DNA from: Trichoplax sp. H2
Taxonomy: Eukaryota > Placozoa > Uniplacotomia > Trichoplacea
Length of the DNA: 64,000 nt
Reading direction: 5' to 3'
NCBI GenBank assembly: GCA_003344405.1
Contig: NOWV01000103.1
Coordinates: 1-64,000 of the forward strand
Below are positions 51,201-64,000 of this stretch, piece by piece; the first letter of the stretch is position 1; every line of letters begins with the position of its first letter. The position numbers and the translations under genes are program-made. The notes beneath the pieces were generated by a model. That model was not told the origin of the DNA. It did not search any database and saw only the letters and a program-made list of their open reading frames with translations.

Positions 51201-52266
51201 TTCTATGCAGTCCTTGGGTATAGATAGTAAATTGCATGTTTGACTGCTGGAAACTTTCAATTTAAATTTATCGTAAAATAATCAAAAGTTTTCCATTGCC
51301 AATACAGTAGTCTAATGATACTGTACGGCCAATATGCAAGCGTAATACTATACAGTACTATAGCACGAGCAATGAATAGCTGTGATTTTGCTAATTAACC
51401 GCTTTTACAACAAAAAGAAAAAGATGCAGTTATGTTGTGTGCACTATGCGCCTCTAAAATAATACTGCACAGTATTGCCATCTTTACAGAAATTCAACCT
51501 TTATTTCTGTCCGGTTCCAATTGGTGTCAACATTTTAATTTTTTTTATTTTCTTTCTAAATTTTAAATTTATGTTGACATACTGTGCAATGTGCCATTAC
51601 AATACTGCCAATTTGAAAAGCTGCTTAGTCATACAAATCAAAGAAAGAAGAAAAAACATGTTGTACACTTAGTGGTTTATAGTACTGTAGTACTGGTCTT
51701 TAGATGAAAAGTACTAGAGGTAAAAGAAAAGAAAACACTATAGTTGTGATGCTGATGTTGATGGAGGTTTCTATTTTTCTTTCTTTTATCGCCACAGTTC
51801 CGTAGACCGAGTACGGTAGTAAGTACCATATGAAAGCAAGATAATGCTAAAGCAAAAGGGACGCCAAGACAAGAGTGAAAGATCGACTACCGTATCATGG
51901 ACTACTAAAATACAGAATACACTACAATAATCATATTTTAGTAGTTCATGACTGTACACTGTACAGTATGTAAAAAAGAAGAGAGGGGACCGCCGGCGGC
52001 CATTAGTGCAAGATGATTTTTTCGGTTATTCTTCGAAATCGTGTACAGTAATGTACTGTAGATAGTATACAGCACACTGGGCCAGGGACTCTTTTTAAGT
52101 CTCTTCTTAAAGCAGAAAATCGTTAAGTAATCCCTGACTGGGCCCAGATATTGCATATAATTAATTATTAGTCAACGGCCGTAGGCTGTGGGTCTAGGAC
52201 AATTTGACGTGGACAATTTACCGCTGTACAATGTCGTAGGATGGAAACAATATCAATCTAGATTTA
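48291..52266. other. 4-kb gene-poor region upstream of DENND4
   Basis: Should contain the DENND4 promoter near 48.3 kb. I find only isolated frames of 60-104 codons without splice context. One minus ATG frame (49718-49506, 70 codons) has a hydrophobic stretch VLLVCLSTLAATFCV, but no relative or upstream exon is apparent. TACAG/CTGTA palindromes recur, e.g. around 50850, 51320, 51355, 51960 and 52045. Confidence 0.45.
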
Positions 52267-52424
52267 ATATTGCGAGGACGAATTGAATACTTTGCAGCGT
52301 TCAATCCTATACACCGTAAAATTAATCGAATGCAGTAAAGTATCTGTTTCGATATTACGAGGGTGGATTGAATAATTTACAGCATTCAATCCTATACAGT
52401 GTAAAATTAATTTAATGTGATAAA
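52267..52424 (+). repeat. Two diverged 73-bp direct repeats
   Basis: Copy 1 (52267-52339) and copy 2 (52352-52424) share TTCAATCCTATACA and GTAAAATTAAT at identical spacing, with about 75-80% identity by eye. They sit immediately before two hairpins. Confidence 0.8.
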
Positions 52425-52433
52425 AATTATCCG

Positions 52434-52501
52434 GTTGATGTCGATACCTTTAATAATTAAGCGACTTACGTTGAGTATTTAATTAGGATATCGACATCAA
52501 C
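52434..52501. repeat. Hairpin 1: inverted repeat GTTGATGTCGATACCT
   Basis: Arms 52434-52449 and 52485-52501 are complementary apart from a single extra A, with a 35-nt AT-rich loop. No transposase frame lies nearby. Confidence 0.85.
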
Positions 52502-52544
52502 ATGGCTACAGTCATGGACTACTCAGTCAAAAATTATACCCGTT

Positions 52545-52617
52545 GCATAAAAATTGTCACCTTCACTCCATTAAGAGAGTAACTCTTTTTTCTACATAAA
52601 GGTGACAATCTTTATGC
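52545..52617. repeat. Hairpin 2: inverted repeat GCATAAAAATTGTCACCTT
   Basis: Arms 52545-52563 and 52598-52617 are complementary with one mismatch. The loop contains a second small stem (AAGAGAGTAACTCTT). A third partial arm copy, AAGGTGACGATTT, follows directly at about 52620-52632. Confidence 0.85.
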
Positions 52618-52632
52618 ACAAGGTGACGATTT

Positions 52633-53933
52633 CAATCAAGTAGTCTTTACTGCCGTATAGTACTGTATGTGCACAAAGAAAATGTTCCCCCATGCAAAAA
52701 AACGAACTTGTGTTCTGTCTGTCCTTCTGTGTTTTGTATTGCATCAATGTGCGTCTGCGCAATATGGCACCGCATTCAGTTTCACTGTACTGTACTATAC
52801 TGTAGAATAGAATAGTGATTGCCTCATACTGTACCATGTACACTGAAGACTGTATCACACAGTACTATACCGTAAGGTACTGCACACTGCACCAATAGAC
52901 AGTACCCCCCCCCTAAAGCTTGTTTTTCATTACTGTAGCATACAGTATACAATATTGATGGATGAGAAAGCATGGCGGTTGTAAACGGTAAGATTGAGCA
53001 AGTTAATCTTCTTTTTTACCTTGTTGAAAACTGTAAACTATGGTCGATATTCACACTAATTCTAGATACAACTTCACTCGATCATAGTATACTTGTAGAA
53101 AATGCGAAATGTTGCTTTTACTAACCAGAATGACAGACAACTGCGTAGCATGAATTACGCGACGTAGGGATATGAAAACGGTATTAAGAGCTGAATTTTT
53201 TTTTCTTCGCCTTTTATTTACTTATCTTAGCATTTCGTCGAGGAATTTTATTAAGTGAAGGCCAGCTGTAAGTCAAATTCTGCTATGTTGTATTGCATTG
53301 AAACAACGCCTGAAATCAAACTACGTAGTATCTATGTTACGAGCTATACAGTAGAGCAGAAAAGTTCTTTAGCCTGTGGACGCTAACTTACCGTAACCGC
53401 ACAGTACTAAAGTCAACTGAACACGTTGTCTACTGCAACTGCCTTCAAAAATTGCTCGGAATCTTCCTTTTTGGTTATAATTGACGATATATTTACTAAA
53501 CTTTCAACCACATTTCTCTCTACAAGCAGATTACTAGTTTCATTCTTTTCATAACTGCTACTTGGCTGTTTGTTCGCGCACTTTTCTTTACAAAATGACC
53601 TATTCCAGTAATATAGTGTTGCTTCTGTAAACCGTGCTTATACCATACATTATATAGTACAGTACTGTACATATTTATGCAGTACTCGTTTAATAATATA
53701 GTTTGCTATTGCGATACTTCTGTGGGATTGCATCTCATGATATTATATCTACTGCAGCCGGTGTTCCTCTTCCCTATTTTTCCTACAAACGCGTAAATTA
53801 TATCAATCACGCCAGGAAGAGCCTAAACATGAGAAAAGGTAACTTACTTTACTTGATGATAAAAAGTATAAAAAATAACCACATCTACTCCGTCCTGCAA
53901 CGTGAAAACTCATAGTTGTGTACTCTCTACTAG
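52633..53933. other. Upstream region of NDUFS7, start exon not resolved
   Basis: The NDUFS7 presequence must be encoded here. 52972-52987 offers ATGGCGGTTGTAAACG followed by a strong donor GTAAGA (MAVVN; vertebrate NDUFS7 also begins MAV as I recall). It ends in phase 1, whereas the first conserved exon needs phase 2, so at least one further exon would be required. An acceptor-flanked segment at about 53757-53838 with donor GTAACT could be part of it. Neither is proven. Confidence 0.3.
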
Positions 53934-55404
<1,471 letters not shown>

Positions 55405-56638
55405 ATATGGATTAATGCCGACGATAATTTGTTCTAGGCATAAGTTCTCCACGTTGCTAATTTACGCAAAAGTTTTAATAATTGTCCATTGATATTGCTA
55501 TAATTTGATTATGCTTCATGTAATATACACTATATTCTTTTAACATATAGCAAACATCGTGACAAACTATTATAAACATTTGTGATAGGGTTAGATAAAA
55601 GATACAGCTATGCATACGAGTCATTTTGCTTTGTACAGTACAACGTTAAAAATCATTTTTATTGAAATTATTTCTAACCGCAAATTATTTACTTACTGTT
55701 ATGACAGACAAAACTAAGTAAGCAGTATGCACTGCCTTAACCTAATAATTAATAAATATTTAAATTTATACGTCAAGTATAAAAAATTGATTCAAACGTA
55801 CTTCTTGTCCTGTGCTGATAGCAAATCTAGATATAGATGACAAAATCACTACTGAAACTGGATCAAAGCTTGTACTACACTGTTAGAGTCAGAACTATCC
55901 AACTGGCACCATTAAAGTTACATACTGATGTAGCAGTCATTTTCATTCATGACTATGCTACTTATAGTAGCTGTCACTTTTGTGTATCGTTACAAAATTA
56001 ATGGCCAAAAATACGAGTTAATACGTTACAAGTATGATTGCTGAAATGATTAATACGCCTTGAGCCCAACTTGACACTATCGGCCGTAGTTTGCTATTTG
56101 TAGTCAATCAAACGTACAGTACTAAAGTTAAAATTCAACAAGGGCTATTTCAAACAAAGTTTTTCTATTTATTTAATCGTAAGCATGGAAACTTACTAAT
56201 ATGACCAATATTAAATTTAACGATAGAATTTGATAGCATTCAAACAAAATGACAGATGATATACAAATTGGATAATTTTAAACTCTAGATTATGTCTAAT
56301 CAAGCCCCTTTCATACAATGGAAAGAAGGTAGCGTTAGCGAGCAAAATACGTGTATCCGGCATACACGTGTTCGTAAAAATACGACATGATCGCCAGGCT
56401 CACTAATATAGTTTATTGAATCAAAACGGATACATCTGCATCATTAATACGCCTGATAAAAGAATTATTTTATCAAAGTTAACCGTAATGCACGATATTA
56501 TCGTAAGTTGTAGTTGACATGTACAGCATACTGTACGTGTATGTACTAAGTTTTCATTTTATAGTTTAACAAGAACATTATGCTCCCTTTAGCCATAAGA
56601 TAAGTAACACAATAAACTACGGGAATTTGAAGTATAAT
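55405..56638. other. Convergent spacer between NDUFS7 and MPHOSPH10
   Basis: 1.2 kb of AT-rich sequence holding the two 3' ends. No gene seen. Confidence 0.5.
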
Positions 56639-58809
56639 TTACAGTTTAAGAGATGCGGCGGTCAACTTTCTCTTAACACTTGTTCTCTTAGCAGTTCTAC
56701 CTTCAACATCTCGCTTGGCTTCTTTTTGTAATTTATCAAAAAAGGTAGTTGATGACAGTGTCTTTCTACTTTTACTACTATTTCGATCATCAACAATACT
56801 AACACTATTTAAACCGCCTTCTTTTTTCAAGCGTTGTATAGCTTCCTTTTTATCGTGTTTACTACCACGGCCAATATTCACTTTTGCTAAAGACTTGTTT
56901 TTCTGACTCATTTCTTTAAATCTTAATTTTTTACTTTTCTTTCTCAATTTTCTTTCTCGTAATTTATCAGTGGTAGTTTTCTCACTTTCTCCCTTCAATT
57001 CCGATCTAGACTTTGCTTTGACTTCTTCAGGTGCTAATAAAGCTGCATCGCTAACGCTTACTGGTGCAACCTCTTCCATACTTATAGCAGGTGCATTAAC
57101 AACCACTTCAATCTCTTTCTTTGGCTGTTGATTCAATAATTGACAAAAAAATACAATTACTTACTGTTCGTAAGGAAAATCATACGTGTTTGTTCATTTG
57201 CTTAACAAAACAGTAGCAGAGTAATAAAAGTATTCCATGCAAATGTAATATTTCAAGAAAAAATCAACTTTAAACGTATCTATAGTGATACCGATGTAAG
57301 CAAGCAAAGCATACTTACCGGCTTAGGGGTAAAATGAAAATTGGATAAGGCATCTAATTTCGCAAACAAACTCTTCATTAATTCTTTGCCTTCAGTAATT
57401 TCCGGCTTCTCTTGTACTTTAACACCTTGTGTTTGTTTAAGATATTCCTTTTCGTAAATTTCACTTAAACTCAATTTACTCTTTTCATGATCCAATTCAA
57501 TCCTTTTTCTATATTCAAAAGGTTGCTCCATCGGTTTTTCTTTACGTTGGACATCATCCCATGCTTCATCTTTAATTCTTTGCTTTATAACATCTTCCAA
57601 AGTCAACGACTTCTCTTCTGTTATCACAGGAGTTTTATTGGCTGCAATATCAAAAATTAAGTCTTCCTCCAGTAAACTATTTGCTGGTCGTTGACGAGCT
57701 GATACTTCGCCATGCAACTGCCAAGGTTTATCCATTAAACTAGCTTCTTCGTAATCTGATATGACAGCTTTCAATTGATCTTGACGCTTTTGATGCATAG
57801 AAAGTTTCTCATTTTCCTTCTCGTCCGACGCATCATCATATTGGATATCACTGTTATCATCATCATCATCATCGCCAAAAGTGGCGTTTAAACTTAAATC
57901 AACTTCATCTTCAAAGTCATTATCATCTTGGGAATCCGATAGGTTATGATCGATATCCTTTAATTGCATGCTGGCTCCTTTACTTTTCTTACCAATAGAG
58001 CTTTCTTCATCCGGTGGTGGATCAAAAAAATCCTCATATTTGATTTCTTTCTTATTTTTGTCACTACTCGTCTTACTTTTACCGACCAACTTTGCAGTTT
58101 GGCGTATAGCCTGTTCCCAGTCTTGATCGTCCTCGCTGTCCACATCAGCGAACATATCTATATCATCATCGTCATCAGCATCATCTTGGAGATGATTTTG
58201 AGTTTGATCATTGATCTTTTGCTCTTCTAATTGTAAAAATTGATTCATTTGATCTAATTTAAAGAACTGATCATCGACCGCGCTCTTCTTTTTCAATTTA
58301 TTTCCCTTTTTGCTCTTTGTGACTGAGCTCTCCAGGGTGTTTGGACTATCGATATCAAATCGTACCCTTTTGGATTTCTCTGCATTATCATTATCATGAT
58401 CCATGGATTCTTCATCCTCGACGTCACTATCGGCCGAATTTCCTTGACTATTCATCTCTGGTGGGTCATCATTGGCAAGCATTAATCGCCAGTTACGATC
58501 TTGCGATAATCTCTTTAAATTCTTGGTTAAAATTTTGAATAAAGGCTGATTTTGTAATTGTAATTCTTGCCAAATCTGCTCATGAGTAAAGTTGTCAATG
58601 ATCAACTCCTTTAAAGGTGATAATTTATCTTTATCGATTTCATTTTGCTTGATAAAATCGAATAATGCTTTGGTACATTGCAATAACTTGGCATTGGTAT
58701 TGATATCATGATTAATAAAGACAGTTTTATCGTCAACAACTTGATTAAAGGATTGTAAAATACTTGTAATATCGGCCATCTCTGTTGTACGTGTTGTCAT
58801 TTTGCTCAT
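56639..58809 (-). CDS. MPHOSPH10: U3 snoRNP protein MPP10
   Basis: Component of the SSU processome (with IMP3/IMP4) needed for 18S rRNA maturation in the nucleolus. Two exons: 58809-57319 (497 codons, then GTAAGT) and 57124-56639, joined in phase 0, giving 658 aa (human about 681). The N-terminal half has long acidic runs (ADDDDDIDMFADVDSEDDQD, DDDDDDNSDI) typical of Mpp10. The conserved core is PWQLHGEVSARQRPANSLLE, EDLIFD, then EEKSLTLEDVIKQRIKDEAW, YRKRIELDHEKSKLSLSEIY and LMKSLFAKLDALSNFHFTPK. The second exon is Lys/Arg-rich and ends TSVKRKLTAASLKL. The start is the first ATG of the open frame; a second ATG three codons on (MTTRTTEMADI) is an equally plausible start. Only one intron interrupts it, unusual beside its exon-rich neighbours. 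Confidence 0.95.
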
Positions 58810-59236
58810 TCTACATGTTTATCCTGCACACTATCCCAACTTTGCAATATTATTCTCCTTTATTTACAGCTCCATTAAGCAAAACGACATTGCAAATTGA
58901 CACTATTCGATCATGTGTATCATTGCGTTAACCGTCGATTTAATTTCAATATGTTCTACCTGTCCAATACAATCCTTTTGGCCTTTTAACGTCCTTGATT
59001 GCAAATAACCAACACTCTTTCCCTGCAATGAGCTAAAATAGGATTGAAGATGCTGGAGCAGCTCTGCTGTGTTGAGGCTTTGATCAAACCGATCGCTATG
59101 CAATCGTCTACTCCTACCAGAGTAGGTGTACTTTCATACAAGTCCCTGAACAAGATGATTGTTTCCAGCGCTGGTATAGACTGTCCAGTTGTGTATGCGC
59201 TGAACCATGTGCCTGACCTACTAGCCGTGTGTAAAA
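58810..59236. other. Upstream region of MPHOSPH10
   Basis: Short spacer expected to hold the MPP10 promoter. It contains overlapping sense and antisense frames (58903-59103, 59044-59286) with no relatives known to me. Confidence 0.35.
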
Positions 59237-60162
59237 TAGATGTCGCAAAAATAACACACTCGCCATGTCAAGTCTTTATGCTATAGCTGCCATGGTCGCC
59301 TTCACTGCCCCGACATCTGTTTTACACCGTTACTGTACACTATGCTGTACATCACCACTGGGACGCACAACCTGTCATCCGATCTCACATGGCTGACGTG
59401 AAGATGAGAGTCACCCATGAGACATACAGTACAATTCTGTACAGTGTACAGTTCCGTCATACAGTACTAAAAAGTACTGTACACTGTACACCACAGCAAT
59501 GGACGGGTCACTTCGCCCAGCCACGGACTACGGGGGTGTAGATGTCGCAAAAATAACACACTCGCCATGTCAAGTCTTTATGCTATAGCTGCAATGGTCG
59601 CCTTTAATACTGCCCCAACATGTGTTTTACACCGTTACTCTACACTATGCTGTACATCACCACTGGGACATACAACCTGTCATCTCACCATGATCCGATC
59701 TCACATGGCTGACGTGAAGATGAGAGTCACCCATGAGACATACTGTACACTGTACAGTACAGTACAATTCTGTACAGTGTACAGTTCCGTCATACAGTAC
59801 TAAAAAGTACTGTACACTGTACACCACAGCAATGGACGCGTCACTTCGCCTAGCCACGGACTACGGGGGTGTAGATGTCGCAAAAATAACACACTCGCCA
59901 TGTCAAGTCTTTATGCTATAGCTGCAGTGGTCGCCTTCACTGCCCCGACATCTGTTTCACACCGTTACTGTACACTATGCAGTACATCATCACCATGATC
60001 CGATCTCACACGGCTGACGTGAAGATGAGAGTCACCATGAGACATAAAGTACAATTCTGTACAGTGTACAGTTCCGTCATACAGTACTAGACAGTACTGT
60101 ACACTGTACACCACAGCAATGGACGCGTCACTTCGCTCAGCCACGGACTACGGGGGTGTAAT
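59237..60162 (+). repeat. Tandem array of ~300-330-bp units, three copies
   Basis: Units begin GATGTCGCAAAAATAACACA at 59238, 59541 and 59874 (spacing 303 and 333). Each contains CTCGCCATGTCAAGTCTTTA, a CTGACGTGAAGATGAGAGTC block, a cluster of TACAG/CTGTA palindromes, and CACTTCG..AGCCACGGACTACG before the next unit. Length differences come mainly from the palindromic block. Frames such as 59567-59803 and 59733-59921 repeat with the array and are not genes. Confidence 0.92.
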
Positions 60163-60539
60163 GTACCGGCTTGCAGACATACGCTTCACTTGAAATGACC
60201 ACGTTCGCCTGCACAGCGCACACTCGTAGTCGATTGTCTTATTTTGAGTGGCATGCTTCTATGCCACTAGTCAGGTGCTGTTAACATGCAGAATATTGAG
60301 GCTGTCATGGAGTGTGGCTGTGTTTAGCAGCTCCTTTGCCTTGCGATCCTTTCCGTAAGGTCAAGCACAGTATGACAGTGACTATCAGTACACTGGTACT
60401 TTCTTTTTTACAATTTTAAAAATCCAATTTTGACTGAGGGACTGAAAAGTGCGATGAAAGTGACTTCACACTGACTGAATAATACTCGTACAGTATACCA
60501 ATGGACTACTGTACGGTACTGTATTACTCGATGTATCCA

Positions 60540-60803
60540 GTAGTTCCATCCCTTCCATGACAGTCCTGTGCGTACGAGTGGCTGTCCGTCCCGTACTGTG
60601 CGGGGGAGTTGTAAGACAATTGCTCATAACTGGACCATTGTACCCTGTCGAGTCTTCTTCACAGACACAGTGCGCGTGCTCGGCCAAGACCACACGCGCT
60701 ACGCGATGCCGTCCCGTCCTTTCCGTAGCCGACTGGACGTCGCGCTTGCGTATAAGATCAAGTGTTCACCCTGGTGACGGTCCTCTTACCACTCGACTCC
60801 AAA
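60540..60803 (+). promoter_or_regulatory. GC/CpG-rich presumed promoter and 5' leader of RPS15
   Basis: About 260 bp immediately before the RPS15 ATG is markedly richer in G+C and CpG (CGCGTGCTCGG, ACACGCGCTACGCGATGCCG) than the rest of the window. It contains TCCCGTCCTTTCCG at about 60711-60724. A pyrimidine run here could be the 5' TOP start typical of ribosomal protein mRNAs. The composition is visible; the promoter and TOP roles are inference. The preceding 60163-60539 shows no gene. Confidence 0.45.
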
Positions 60804-62058
<1,255 letters not shown>

Positions 62059-62146
62059 AAATAGCGGAAGAGATAGATTTGCAAGATATGTGCTATAACT
62101 AAGGCTATGATGTTGTAACAATATTCCGTCTTTTCTTGTATAGAAT

Positions 62147-62152
62147 AATAAA
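62147..62152 (+). promoter_or_regulatory. Candidate poly(A) signal of RPS15
   Basis: AATAAA lies 89 nt after the RPS15 stop, an ordinary distance for a short ribosomal-protein 3' UTR. Confidence 0.55.
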
Positions 62153-64000
62153 AAGACTCTTTCACAACTTACGCTTAGAAACTGATTCTCTAATTTTAGA
62201 TATCATCAAATTATAGATCTTTAAGTAACCTTCTAAGCATCTACGCGATAAAGTACTAGAAATTTATGCAAAATTTTAGTGCCTTGCATTAAGTTAGCTA
62301 CTGTACCTGTAACGATCTTAGCCAATGAACCATTCCTACAATATTGCTCTTTGCAATCCAATCGGTTTCAATTTTGATCCTAACTACTCTATTAAAGCAA
62401 TGAACATCTCAATTTCATTCCCAACCTTAGTTAAAAGCTTTAAAAAGCAACCATTGATTACCAATTTTGGCTAAAGTGTCCAAGGAAGATATCAAAAAAA
62501 TAAGTGGTTAACTAAATTGTGATAGTAATACGTAAGCTTTGTACTAGTAAATGAATATACATTGTGTCGAACATTCATATACTGTATTATAATAATTAAA
62601 AGTAAACAGGATAGAATGGACCACTGTATCCCAGCACCAAAACCATTTCTCCAAAGTAATACTACGAATCGATGTTGAAGTACATCTGTGTGTATCGCAT
62701 GAAATCTATCAGTTACATAGGAAGGAACTCTTTGAAAATCGACTTTGACAAACTAGCCATGATCTGTATTCTTTTTAATCTTTAATACGCTCTAAAGGAA
62801 AGTTTTCAATAACTTGTAACTGCATTGCAAACATTGTGCGCATCACTAGTCGCTGGATAGATCTTAACCTGCTTAACGAAAAATGTAGGAGCGTAATTCC
62901 TGCTGAATTTTGAACAAATCTTAACATAGCTACTCCGATACATGAGCGTAAATTCCGTTGAATATTTATGCACTCTCCATTAATGCATCCATTTTAAAGA
63001 TTCTAATCAACACGCAACAGAAATGTATCTTATAAAACCATCTAACTGCAAACTTCGTTGTATTTATTTCATATAAGTTAAACATGATAATTTTTACAAA
63101 TTGTTAAAAAATATGCAATAAATGTATAACTAAAGCATCGAGTTATAGTACATTGATACAAATTATTACATCTTGCAGAAACGTTATTTACATACGAGTT
63201 GATTATCTTCAGATAAATCGCGATATTTTTAAATTTTCGAGTAGAGAGTAATCGATTATATAATTTTAATCGAAATTTTCATATAAGTTAAACAATAGTG
63301 AATGATTTGATTGCGAGAAATAAAGGAAATTCCATCCGCAAAATAAAGTATAAGCTCTAATATCGGGCTGTATCCGTATTATCAAAACATTACATAGCAA
63401 TTGCCATTATTCTTACATCCTTTACTAACTACGTACTTCGGTATTGCAATTTTATGAAAGTAATCTTAATAAGTATGGCTATATATCTTTAAAGTATAAG
63501 TAAACCATTTAGAAATGGTTATTATACCACTAGTCAAAATGAACCATTAGATGTTCAGTATTACATCACCTATTCATTAGTATTTAACAAGGCATGATAA
63601 TTCTATTTGATAAGTACATTACTCTACTACTAACAATACGTGGAAATAACTCTTATAATATTTATGAAATCATTTTTCCATAAAAAATATTATTAAAATA
63701 ATATTTCAAGCTAACATAAAGGAGTATGTGATGAAAATAGAGGACTCAATAATATAATTGGCAGTCCTTGAAATATCTAATTGCAAAAGGTGAGTACAGC
63801 GATGTAATAATTCGTACTATTTATCTGATCATATTACGGTAAGTGTTGTTACACTATAAAAATTTCGCAAAAACAACTTCAGTCAAAAATTTGACTAATA
63901 TAGATCAACATTACAAATTTCAAAACAATCTTGCGATACTTGTACTTCATCGTTGGTAGCAGAAACGCCAATTAGTTGATCGTAAGAAACCTTTAAATAG
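62153..64000. other. AT-rich terminal region without a recognised gene
   Basis: 1.85 kb of strongly AT-rich sequence with no long open frame, repeat array or RNA gene that I can support. Confidence 0.5.

Noticed and set aside
53703-53915. 70-codon frame upstream of NDUFS7 as its presequence exon
   Set aside because: It has no ATG at its start, and its end phase does not match the first conserved NDUFS7 exon.

Overview
The window is nuclear DNA of an intron-rich, AT-rich animal. The genes have up to 37 small exons with GT-AG introns (typically 50-300 bp). Their proteins align end to end with vertebrate orthologues, including metazoan-type families (SHC adaptor, FAM219, DENND4, WDR41). About nine genes in 64 kb, very human-like protein sequences and a preserved exon mosaic fit a compact early-branching animal such as a placozoan. 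That placement is inference; no marker here proves it. I rebuilt gene models by hand from splice sites, reading frame and recalled protein families. In most models the exon lengths sum to an exact multiple of three.

Layout: 1-1010 is dominated by self-complementary TACAG/CTGTA arrays. KHDC4 (+, 1011-7160) holds a 228-bp tandem repeat in intron 1. WDR41 (-, 7758-12318) converges on it. PIK3C3/VPS34 (-, 14401-20855) follows in the same orientation. A 3.4-kb divergent spacer carries an array of ~190-bp repeats and a 33-bp inverted repeat with two CRE palindromes. SHC (+, 24260-30613) comes next, then FAM219 (-, 32245-34161, 5' end unresolved) and a doubtful cluster of open exons (-, about 35.3-36.7 kb). 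A large DENND4 gene (-, 39383-48290, 37 exons) is followed by a 5.6-kb gene-poor stretch with hairpins. NDUFS7 (+, 53934-55404, first exon unresolved), MPHOSPH10 (-, 56639-58809), a ~300-bp tandem array (59237-60162) and RPS15 (+, 60804-62058) complete the window.

Functionally the genes are housekeeping and signalling: RNA processing (KHDC4, MPHOSPH10), translation (RPS15), complex I (NDUFS7), receptor tyrosine kinase signalling (SHC) and membrane trafficking/autophagy (WDR41, VPS34, DENND4). There is no operon logic. The proximity of three trafficking genes is noted as a finding but may be chance. I did not find a clearly new biological system. The least explained content is the repeat layer: pervasive TACAG/CTGTA palindromes, four different tandem arrays and two paired hairpins. 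Several splice-level oddities also stand out: a possible 5-nt microexon, a GC-AG intron, a stop-free in-frame intron and a 15-nt terminal coding exon.
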